Of a stretch of DNA of 32,486 bases, positions 7,136-14,660 are shown in pieces. The DNA is from Bacteroidales bacterium. GTDB taxonomy: Bacteria; Bacteroidota; Bacteroidia; Bacteroidales; UBA3824. The notes under the pieces were generated by a model. The model saw only the letters and a program-made list of their open reading frames with translations, was not told the DNA's origin and did not search any database. A program made the position numbers and the translations under genes. Position 1 is the first letter of the stretch; every line of letters begins with the position of its first letter. The stretch covers positions 1-32,486 of the forward strand of contig JAFPYR010000027.1 in the NCBI GenBank assembly GCA_017412115.1. The letters are read 5' to 3'.

Positions 7136-8595
7136 ATGAAGAAATTCCTTTACTATTCGCTAATAGCGGCTATGACGGCTTCAAGTGTAGCACTTTCGTC
7201 TTGTGATGACGAAGAAGAAGTTGATTCTATTATCAACAACAATTCCGACAACACCCAAAAAGACGGTACAAAATTTTCGGTAACGGTAACTCTTGACAAC
7301 AAAACTATTTTCACTAAAGAGGGCGAAACCGGCAAATCAATCACTCTCGACCTTGACAAGTTAGCAGAAGAGCCTCTGTTAAAAGAAGCTTTGAAAGGTT
7401 ACGAAATTCTCTCATTTACCAAAGACGGTAAAGAAATCAGCGGCGAACAAACGATTACCGCCGATGCTAAATACGAAATCAACGCCATAAAAATTGCTTT
7501 CTTGGAATACACCTTGCCCGAAGACGGCAAACTCCTTTATGAAAAAGAAGTAGAGGAATCTGATGACCTCAAAATGAAAAAGGGAATCCGAAAAATTGAT
7601 ATTCAAGAACAACCGGTTGATATTCAAGTAGAACCTACTACCTACGAAACTTGGTATTACACTACAAGTAACAATCAAATAGAATATATTATTAGACAAA
7701 GTGAAATCGGCATATACGATAGTCCGATTATGGGGGGGTACACATTCGATGCCACAACGGGCAAACTCTATGATGAAGCTTTAAGAGACGGCGATGGAGA
7801 CGAAAGTGATAATAATTTCGAAGCCTATCTCTTTAAAGTAGCAGATAAATATTATACGACACCGATACGCTACAAAAAAAGTAAAGACGGTGTAAAAGGT
7901 TATCAAACAGAATGGACTATAGAGAATGCTGATAGAATTATCGGGAAAAATGCTGTAGTTGAGGACGAAGATGAAGATGAAGATTTAACTGCCGAAGATT
8001 TGGCACTTAAATTTACCGCTGATAAAGTTACCTATGCAGGACTTAATATTGATTACAAATATCAAGACGGTATTATTACTTTTTCACAGCTAAAGACGAA
8101 GAAGTAGGCGAAGTCGAATTGAAATTCATTTATGACGGAACATATCTTTATCAAGTCGCAGAAGAATGTGACATAATAGATTACAAACCGTTCCCGACCG
8201 GCAAACTTTTGGAATACAAAGAAGAAGAAATACCGAATTTTGGAGAAAAATTAACTCAAGCTGACGAAAAAACATTCGTTTATAAATCAGATGATATGCA
8301 TTATAAAAAACTGTTCGGTATCTACGATTGGACAGGCAACGGTACAATAGATGGAGATGAAGTATACCAAACATGTGTTAATAAATTCGACAAATATCCT
8401 TTTGGAAGATTTGAGATATATGAAGCCGATGGTATATATGATTATTATTTCATTTATCCGGACAATAAAATATATCGTTACCTTTTAAATAACAATATAA
8501 CTTCCGAACAAACATTTGATATTGTAGAAAATTCGATTTTCACTGACGGAAATTATATCGTAATTGATACGAACAAATACTCCGATGCAAAATAA
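7136..8595 (+). pseudogene. Lipoprotein paralog 3, broken by a one-base frameshift
   Basis: The first part (7136-8107) has a lipoprotein signal peptide to Cys23, an acidic CDDEEEVDS start, the conserved N-terminal domain and the middle region, then runs into a TAG. The second part, open to 8595 in another frame, continues the family C-terminus (LKFIYDGTYLY, GIYDWTGNGTIDGDE, KYPFGRFE, IFTDGNYIVIDTN). The break maps to a T5 run at 8080-8084. One extra T, or a -1 slip on TTT, rejoins the frames as DGIITFFTAKDEE and gives a 486-residue protein matching the 463-505 residues of its paralogs. Its EF-hand-like loop is the best of the three. It could be a real pseudogene, a phase-variable gene or a sequencing error. 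The residual N-terminal product (323 aa) would still be a lipoprotein. Confidence 0.8.
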
Positions 8596-8614
8596 AAAAT
8601 TCTAAATAAAAAAC

Positions 8615-8651
8615 AAAAAGTGCAGGCATCTTGTCTGCACTTTTTTTGTTT
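8615..8651 (+). terminator. Bidirectional terminator between lipoprotein 3 and the Rpn-like gene
   Basis: Stem AAAAAGTGCAG / CTGCACTTTTT (8615-8625 and 8635-8645) with a 9-nt loop and T runs on both strands, lying between two convergent genes. Confidence 0.85.
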
Positions 8652-8654
8652 TTT

Positions 8655-9599
8655 TTAAAGTTTTGCGATTTCGTCAAGGGTTAAGCCGGTGTTTTCGGCA
8701 ATGATGTTGATGTCAATACCGACTTTTTTAAAGTTACGGGCGATTTCAATGGCTTGTTGTTTTTTCCCTTTTTCGATACCGATTTTTTCGCCTTTTTCGA
8801 TACCCTCGGCTATACCTTCCGCTCTGCCTCTAATCTCCGCGTACTCTATTGTATTGTAATAGTCGCGGTAATCTTTTAGACTGTCGCGGTATGCAAGCAA
8901 TTCGGGGGCTTGATATTTTGCAATCTCGGCAAGATTGAAAAGTTTTTTGAACACGGATTCACGTAATGCCTTCGGACGGTCGGCAAGATGATAGAGATTT
9001 TTCATCGCGAAAAACCATTTGTCCAACATTCCGTCAAGTTCCTCCTCCGTTTTCTTGAATTTCGGCATCTCAACATTGATGAACTCCAATTTATCACAAT
9101 AAAGTTCGTCAGGATATTCGTCAAACCTGATTTTTGCGTGTGTTACGATTTCGGTGTGTTTAGGATTGTCGTCTAAATTAAAATTCAGGATTCCAATTAC
9201 ATAAACTTTTCGCAAAGAATAGTCCCAACCCTTTTTCGAGCCGTCTAACTTATAAATAAAACCTTTCTCTCCCTGCTCCTGAATCGGGAACGAAGAATAA
9301 TAAAGGCTGCGGTCAATAAAGTTTATCTGCGAAGCCTTTTGCATTTCAACGATGAACTTTTCGCCCTTGTTGTTTTCACAATAAACATCGTAAATGGCTT
9401 TACGGTCGGATTCCACAATCGGAAGTTTTTCGGTGTTGAGATGACGTACATCTCTGATTTCTTCTTCACCTTCCAAATTTAGCAAAGCATTCAAAAAACT
9501 TATCAGGAACTCCTTATTGGCAGGTGTTCCAAAAAATTTCTTAAATGCAAAGTCCGTATAAAAATTTATATAACGTTCGTATAATCCTTCTGACGGCAT
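8655..9599 (-). CDS. Rpn-like PD-(D/E)XK nuclease / transposase-family protein
   Basis: 314 residues. It belongs to the PD-(D/E)XK nuclease transposase group (PDDEXK_2, related to E. coli Rpn recombination-promoting nucleases). Seen: N-terminal YTDFAFKKFFG (Asp16), IYDVYCENNKGEKFIVEMQ with Asp71, Glu85 and Gln87 as the D...ExQ catalytic set, then a helical C-terminus. Residues about 255-285 (IRGRAEGIAEGIEKGEKIGIEKGKKQQ, in two parts) are Gly/Glu/Lys repeats typical of this group, built from repeated DNA. The protein ends with a short helical tail (NIIAENTGLTLDEIAKL). Such proteins cut DNA with little specificity and are common in multiple diverged copies in Bacteroidetes genomes. It is convergent with the lipoprotein and divergent from serB. 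Confidence 0.85.
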   Translation of the reverse strand: MPSEGLYERYINFYTDFAFKKFFGTPANKEFLISFLNALLNLEGEEEIRDVRHLNTEKLPIVESDRKAIYDVYCENNKGEKFIVEMQKASQINFIDRSLYYSSFPIQEQGEKGFIYKLDGSKKGWDYSLRKVYVIGILNFNLDDNPKHTEIVTHAKIRFDEYPDELYCDKLEFINVEMPKFKKTEEELDGMLDKWFFAMKNLYHLADRPKALRESVFKKLFNLAEIAKYQAPELLAYRDSLKDYRDYYNTIEYAEIRGRAEGIAEGIEKGEKIGIEKGKKQQAIEIARNFKKVGIDINIIAENTGLTLDEIAKL

Positions 9600-9714
9600 A
9601 AGTATATAATTTTATAATGTCGCAAAATTGTGAAGTTTTTTCAACAAAAACAAATAAAAGAAAAAAAAATGGTGAAATATCGTGCTTTTCTTAGCAAGAA
9701 AGCCGAAAAAATAA

Positions 9715-9722
9715 TAAATTTG
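9715..9722 (+). promoter_or_regulatory. Probable -7 box for serB-mrp
   Basis: TAAATTTG matches TAnnTTTG, 31 nt before the serB ATG. The -33 position reads only TTAG (9691-9694, 20 bp away), so the promoter is partial. Confidence 0.35.
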
Positions 9723-9753
9723 CAAAAATTTTTTTTCAGATTAAACAACTTAC

Positions 9754-10986
9754 ATGGAAACATTTGACGAACAGGAAATAATAATGGCATCTATAACCGG
9801 AGAAGACAAACCCGGTTTAACATCTTGTTTATCAGCCATTATAGCGAAATACAACGCAACCATACTTGATATAGGTCAGGCAGATATTCACAATTCCCTT
9901 TCGCTTGGGATAATGTTTATCGCCGAGCAGAAAAACTCCGGTAACATCTTGAAAGAAATGCTTTTCAAGTCGTGTGAACTCGGGGTTCAAATACGTTTTT
10001 CACCTATTTCGATTGAGGAATACAACCGTTGGGTATCGCTTCAAGGCAAAAACCGCTATATCGTAACGCTTTTGGGCAGAAAGATTTCAGCGGGATTAAT
10101 TGCCGAGGTTTCAAGGGTTTTGGCAGAACAAGGTCTTAACATTGATGCCATAACGCGTCTTACGGGACGTATTCCGCTCAACGCAGACATGGAAAAACAC
10201 GGACAAACACGTGCTTGCGTTGAAATGTCAGTCAGAGGCACGCCCAAAGACCGTCCTTTCCTTCACGGCGAATTTATGAGGATTTCGCAGGAAATGGGTT
10301 ATGACATTTCGTTTCAGGAAGACAACCTTTACCGCAGAAACCGTCGTCTTATATGTTTTGACATGGACTCTACTCTTATTCAGACCGAAGTTATTGACGA
10401 ACTCGCTATGCGTGCCGGTGTCGGCGACGAGGTCAAAGCCATAACAGAATCGGCAATGAGAGGCGAAATAGATTTTTGTGAAAGTTTCAAACGCAGGGTT
10501 TCACTTTTAAAAGGTCTTGACGAAAGCGTTATGAAAGACATCGCTGAAAATCTTCCTATCACGGAAGGCGTGGCAAGAACGCTGAAAATATTAAAACAAT
10601 ACGGCTATAAAATTGCAATACTTTCGGGCGGTTTCACGTATTTCGGCAATTACTTAAAACAAAAATTCGATATTGATTTTGTTTACGCCAACGAGCTTGA
10701 AATCAAAGACGGTAAACTAACGGGAAATTATGTCGGCGACATAGTGGACGGAAAACGCAAAGCCGAACTCCTAAAACTAATCGCACAATTAGAGCATCTT
10801 GATTTGCAACAGGTTATAGCCGTCGGCGACGGTGCTAACGATTTGCCGATGCTCAACATTGCAGGTCTTGGCATAGCATATCACGCCAAACCAAAAGTAA
10901 AGGAAAACGCCAAACAGTCGATTTCTTCAATCGGAATTGACGGTGTTTTGTACATGTTAGGATTTAAAGATTCGTACATTCAGTAG
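9754..10986 (+). CDS. serB: Phosphoserine phosphatase with N-terminal ACT domains
   Basis: Final step of serine synthesis: removes phosphate from L-phosphoserine in the cytoplasm. 410 residues, the long form of SerB. Residues about 8-180 form two ACT-like regulatory domains (IIMASITGEDKPGLTSCLSAI, in part, and YIVTLLGRKISAGLIAEVSRVL, in part), a place where serine or another amino acid may bind. The HAD phosphatase domain follows: CFDMDSTLIQTEVIDELA with the nucleophile Asp203 and Asp205, then ILSGGFTYF (motif II) and VGDGANDLPML (motif IV). All catalytic motifs are intact. A 16-bp gap to mrp suggests a shared transcript. ATG at 9754 is chosen because it gives the complete first ACT strand. 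Confidence 0.95.
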   Translation: METFDEQEIIMASITGEDKPGLTSCLSAIIAKYNATILDIGQADIHNSLSLGIMFIAEQKNSGNILKEMLFKSCELGVQIRFSPISIEEYNRWVSLQGKNRYIVTLLGRKISAGLIAEVSRVLAEQGLNIDAITRLTGRIPLNADMEKHGQTRACVEMSVRGTPKDRPFLHGEFMRISQEMGYDISFQEDNLYRRNRRLICFDMDSTLIQTEVIDELAMRAGVGDEVKAITESAMRGEIDFCESFKRRVSLLKGLDESVMKDIAENLPITEGVARTLKILKQYGYKIAILSGGFTYFGNYLKQKFDIDFVYANELEIKDGKLTGNYVGDIVDGKRKAELLKLIAQLEHLDLQQVIAVGDGANDLPMLNIAGLGIAYHAKPKVKENAKQSISSIGIDGVLYMLGFKDSYIQ

Positions 10987-11002
10987 AAAAAAAAATAAGC
11001 AA

Positions 11003-12064
11003 ATGAGTAAAAATATTACGAAAGAGGATGTTATCAACGCATTAAAATTGATAACCAATCCTCAAAATCAAAAAGATATAGTAACCTCCGGTCTTGTAGA
11101 AGATGTTGAGGTAAAACAAGATGGAATAAGTGTGCGTCTAAAAATCACTCATGCCACCAAACCGCTTTTGAGTTCGCTCAAAAAAGCCGTTCATCAGGTA
11201 ATCGAGGCAGACATAAGTGCGGAAATTCCCGTTAAAATTTTTATCAGCGAAGTCGAAATTCCTCATTCTCAAGAAGAAAAGGAAATTCCTCTGTCAAAAG
11301 TTAAAAATATAATAGCCGTAGCCTCAGGCAAAGGCGGCGTAGGAAAATCAACAATAACGGCAAATCTTGCAATAGGTCTTGCGAAATTAGGTTTTTCGGT
11401 AGGATTGATAGATGCTGATGTTTTCGGACCGTCAATGCCGAAAATGTTCGGCCTTGAGGATTATCAGCCGCTTTCAAAAAAGGTAGGCGACAAAGATTTG
11501 ATAATTCCCGCTGAAAAATACGGTGTAAAAGTTCTTTCAATGGGATTTTTCCTTGACCCTGAAAATCCTGCAATTTGGAGAGGACCTATGGCTTCAAACT
11601 TTTTGAACCAGATAATCAACGACGGAGATTGGGGAGAATTGGATTATTTACTTTTCGACCTTCCTCCCGGCACGAGCGACATACATCTGACCGTTGTTCA
11701 GACCTTGAAATTAAAAGGAGCGATAATCGTTTCAACACCGCAGCAAGTAGCGATAGCCGATGTAGTAAAAGGTATTAATATGTTTAGAAACGATAAGATT
11801 GACGTTCCTATTCTCGGCATTGTAGAAAACATGGCATGGTTTACGCCCAAAGAATTGCCGCAAAACAAGTATTACATTTTCGGCAAAGAAGGCAACAAAA
11901 AGGTAGCCGAGAAATACGGTCTTGACCTTTTGGCGCAAATTCCTTTAGTTCAGTCCGTATGCGAGAACGGGGACAACGGTACGCCCTCGGTTTTGGACGA
12001 TAACTCTATGACTGCTAAATACTTCATGGATTTAGCGCAAAAGATTAAAGATAAAACAAATTAA
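11003..12064 (+). CDS. mrp: Mrp/ApbC-type Fe-S cluster carrier ATPase
   Basis: P-loop ATPase of the Mrp/NBP35 group, thought to carry and deliver iron-sulfur clusters in the cytoplasm. 353 residues: an N-terminal MIP18/DUF59 domain (about 1-90), then the deviant Walker A SGKGGVGKS (108-116), DADVFGPSMP and LPPGTSDIHLT. The region where canonical Mrp proteins carry the cluster-binding CxxC (after VENM) here reads VENMAWFTPKELPQNKYYIFG, in part around Met277, with no cysteine at all. I believe this is the form usual in Bacteroidetes, so its cluster chemistry may differ. It follows serB closely, and its transcript ends at a hairpin that overlaps the end of the opposite gene. Confidence 0.93.
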   Translation: MSKNITKEDVINALKLITNPQNQKDIVTSGLVEDVEVKQDGISVRLKITHATKPLLSSLKKAVHQVIEADISAEIPVKIFISEVEIPHSQEEKEIPLSKVKNIIAVASGKGGVGKSTITANLAIGLAKLGFSVGLIDADVFGPSMPKMFGLEDYQPLSKKVGDKDLIIPAEKYGVKVLSMGFFLDPENPAIWRGPMASNFLNQIINDGDWGELDYLLFDLPPGTSDIHLTVVQTLKLKGAIIVSTPQQVAIADVVKGINMFRNDKIDVPILGIVENMAWFTPKELPQNKYYIFGKEGNKKVAEKYGLDLLAQIPLVQSVCENGDNGTPSVLDDNSMTAKYFMDLAQKIKDKTN

Positions 12065-12074
12065 AAATTTTTTC

Positions 12075-12109
12075 ATGCGGGGTGTAATAAAATTATTACC
12101 ACTCCGCAT
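12075..12109. terminator. Bidirectional hairpin terminator, mrp / AAA ATPase
   Basis: An imperfect 16-17 bp stem (12075-12090 with 12093-12109, starting ATGCGG / CCGCAT) with one bulge lies between convergent genes. It has T-rich flanks on the minus strand and contains the stop codon and last codons of the minus-strand gene. Confidence 0.65.
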
Positions 12110-13433
12110 CTTTTAAAAATCTTTTCAACAGAAAAGCGCAGAAATAGGGGAAAGTATAAATATTGTTTTCAAAACCGATATTGGCGCGACAAAGTTTTAT
12201 ACCGTATTTAATATCAGCATAACGCTCATTTTTAATAAGTTCGCTCAAAGAGCGCGAACGGTTGTTTGAGGCTTTGACCTCAACGGGGACAAGAGATTTT
12301 TTTGTACGCAAGAAAAAATCCTCTTCCAATGTAGAATCTTCACGTTTGTAATAAAACAAATTATAACCCGATTTAGAAAGAGCCTCACCCACAAAATTTT
12401 CGTAAAGCGCACCTTTGTAAACTCCGAGGTTTTTATTAGAGCGCAAATCCTCTTGAGCCTCCTCGTCTAAGCAAGCCACCAGCAATCCCGTATCTTTGAA
12501 ATAGATTTTATATTTTGTATCATCATAATTACCGTTTAATGGGAGTTCGGGGAAATTCAGACAGCGGCAAATATTAATAATTCCTGCATCATTAAGCCAT
12601 TCCACACAGCCGAAATAATCCTTAAAACGGGCACCCGTTGCCACTTTAGAAATCTGAAACTTTTTGTTCTCTTTAGCTAATTGAACGGGGATATGATTGA
12701 AAACGTTTAAAACTCTTGTTTGGTCAAGCCCCGTAACATATTTTCTGAAATCCTCTTTATAATCCTCAATCAAAGCCCTTTGTTTCATTAAAGAGCCTTC
12801 AAAAGTTCCTTTTTCGATATAACTGCTTACGATAGCGGGCATACCGCCCAAAATACAATAATCCAAAAACACGGAATTAAAAATTTTTAATTCCGATTCG
12901 CTGAAAGGTTTCAGTGTTATAAGGTTTTGTAAGAGTTCGTCCGCTATGCTTTCGGGATAACCTTTTGCCCAAAGGAATTCCTCAAAATCAATTGATTGCA
13001 TTAGAAAATCAATTTTGTTTCCTACGCTGTTGCTTTCTATTTTTTGATAATTGATACCGAGCATTGAGCCTGAGCAAATTACGTCAAATCTGCCGTCGGC
13101 GTTAAAAAACTTCAGCGACGAGGCAATTTGCGGAAAATCTTGAAGTTCATCGAAAAAAATCAAAGTTTTGTTTTCAATAAATTTTTTATGCGGGTCAATT
13201 CTTGAAATGTTTTTTATAATAGATGCCACATCATAACCGTCCTCTATGATTGAGCGGTATTTGATTTCGAGGGCGAAATTTATTTCGATGAAATTTTCAT
13301 AATTTTCCTTTGCGAATTTACGCACGGATTCGGTTTTACCTATTTGACGTGCGCCTTTTATAATCAGCGGCATTTTATCACCGCTGTTTTTCCAATTTTT
13401 TAAATATATGTCGATTTTTCGTTTTAAATACAT
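12096..13433 (-). CDS. AAA ATPase with DUF4143-type C-terminal domain
   Basis: 445 residues of a common, poorly understood bacterial and archaeal ATPase family (AAA_14 plus DUF4143). Seen: Walker A GARQIGKT (27-34), Walker B LIFFDELQDF (Asp95, Glu96), sensor-like VICSGSMLG, FEEFLWAKGY, and a C-terminal DUF4143 region with LLVACLDEE, GALYENFVGEAL, YYKREDSTLEEDFFL and VPVEVKAS, the last resembling a PD-(D/E)XK fold active site. Its biological role is not settled; members are often scattered singly and vary between strains. It is a single gene here, convergent with mrp and divergent from the deiminase. The start is ATG at 13433; no clear promoter was found upstream. Confidence 0.88.
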   Translation of the reverse strand: MYLKRKIDIYLKNWKNSGDKMPLIIKGARQIGKTESVRKFAKENYENFIEINFALEIKYRSIIEDGYDVASIIKNISRIDPHKKFIENKTLIFFDELQDFPQIASSLKFFNADGRFDVICSGSMLGINYQKIESNSVGNKIDFLMQSIDFEEFLWAKGYPESIADELLQNLITLKPFSESELKIFNSVFLDYCILGGMPAIVSSYIEKGTFEGSLMKQRALIEDYKEDFRKYVTGLDQTRVLNVFNHIPVQLAKENKKFQISKVATGARFKDYFGCVEWLNDAGIINICRCLNFPELPLNGNYDDTKYKIYFKDTGLLVACLDEEAQEDLRSNKNLGVYKGALYENFVGEALSKSGYNLFYYKREDSTLEEDFFLRTKKSLVPVEVKASNNRSRSLSELIKNERYADIKYGIKLCRANIGFENNIYTFPYFCAFLLKRFLKDAEW

Positions 13434-13619
13434 TGTGCTTATTTTTAGGGGTTTAACAAAAAAATGAGGATATTTCAGGTATTTTTTTACACTTTTTAGA
13501 GCCTAAAAACGTTGCAATATTACAAAAAAATGAGGATAAAAAGAAAAAAATATTTTTCGTTTTTAAAAAAAAATAGTTTAAATTCGCACCGAATATATAA
13601 TGAAGAAAAAATAATAGAA

Positions 13620-14660
13620 ATGACAAAATACCGTTTACCGGCTGAGTTTGAAAAACATCAGGCCGTTTTGATAATGTTTCCATATAGTGACAAGGAAGAT
13701 TTTGCACCGAAACTTACCGCTGTTCAATATGAATTTGTTGAATTCATAAAACGCATATCCTTTTCAGAGACTTGCGTAGTAATTGTAAAAGATGCAAAAC
13801 ATGCGCATATTGTTTATCATCTTTTGCTTGATGCTTGTGCTCAGACGGCAAATATTAAATATATTGAATATCAGGCATACAGAGTTTGGATGAGGGACAG
13901 CGGTCCTATTCCTGTTTATGAAAACGAAACGGGCAAGATAGTATATTTGAACTTTAATTTCAACGCATGGGCAAATTATCACGCATATCCCAAAGACGAC
14001 AAAGTACCCGAAGTAGTAGCGGAGTTTATGGAAAGGGAAACCGTGATGCCGGTTTATAACGGTAAACGAGTAACCTTGGAAGGCGGAGCAATTGATGTAA
14101 ACGGTTCAGGCACATTGCTTTGTACGGAAGAGTGTTTGATGGATAAGAACGTACAAGTAAGAAACGAAGGTTTTTCAAAACAAGATTATGAAAATGTTTT
14201 CAACGAGTATTTTGGCATAACAAACGTTATTTGGCTCGGCTGCGGCATTGCTGGAGACGACACGCACGGACACGTTGATGATTTTTGCCGTTTTGTAAAC
14301 CGCGATACTGTAATAATCTGCGACGAGGAAAACAAGAACGACATCAACTATTTTGCACTTCAGGAGAATATCAGCCGCTTAAAAGATGCCAAACTCGAAG
14401 ACGGCAAACCTCTGAATGTTGTTAAAATACCGATGCCGGAGCCTGTTTATTACCGAGGCAACCGTCTGCCTGCAAGTTATGCAAACTTTTTGATAACGGA
14501 AAAATCGGTGTTAGTTCCGATTTATCAGGACATCAACGATGCCAAAGCCTTGAATATACTTTCGTCTGTTTTCCCCTCGCATAATGTTATAGGCGTTTCG
14601 GCAGTAAATATTGTTTGGGGCAGAGGCGGTCTGCACTGCTTAACACACGAGTTGTACTAA
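13620..14660 (+). CDS. aguA: Agmatine deiminase family protein
   Basis: Converts agmatine to N-carbamoylputrescine and ammonia, a route to putrescine. The same family (PF04371) includes the peptidylarginine deiminase of Porphyromonas, but this protein has no signal peptide, which favours the cytoplasmic agmatine enzyme. 346 residues from the ATG at 13620, the usual family length. Seen: YRLPAEFEKHQAVLIMFP at the start, VWMRDSGPIPVY (substrate site), TLEGGAIDVNG, GDDTHGHVDDFCRF (catalytic His218) and GRGGLHCLTHELY with the nucleophile Cys340. An upstream TTG in frame would add 36 Lys/Asn-rich residues unlike the family, so it was not used. Its stop codon overlaps that of sbcC by 4 bp, tail to tail. 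Confidence 0.88.
   Translation: MTKYRLPAEFEKHQAVLIMFPYSDKEDFAPKLTAVQYEFVEFIKRISFSETCVVIVKDAKHAHIVYHLLLDACAQTANIKYIEYQAYRVWMRDSGPIPVYENETGKIVYLNFNFNAWANYHAYPKDDKVPEVVAEFMERETVMPVYNGKRVTLEGGAIDVNGSGTLLCTEECLMDKNVQVRNEGFSKQDYENVFNEYFGITNVIWLGCGIAGDDTHGHVDDFCRFVNRDTVIICDEENKNDINYFALQENISRLKDAKLEDGKPLNVVKIPMPEPVYYRGNRLPASYANFLITEKSVLVPIYQDINDAKALNILSSVFPSHNVIGVSAVNIVWGRGGLHCLTHELY

Noticed and set aside
13512..13619. N-terminal extension of the agmatine deiminase from an upstream TTG
   Set aside because: The added 36 residues are low-complexity Lys/Asn and are absent from the family; the ATG at 13620 matches the usual start.
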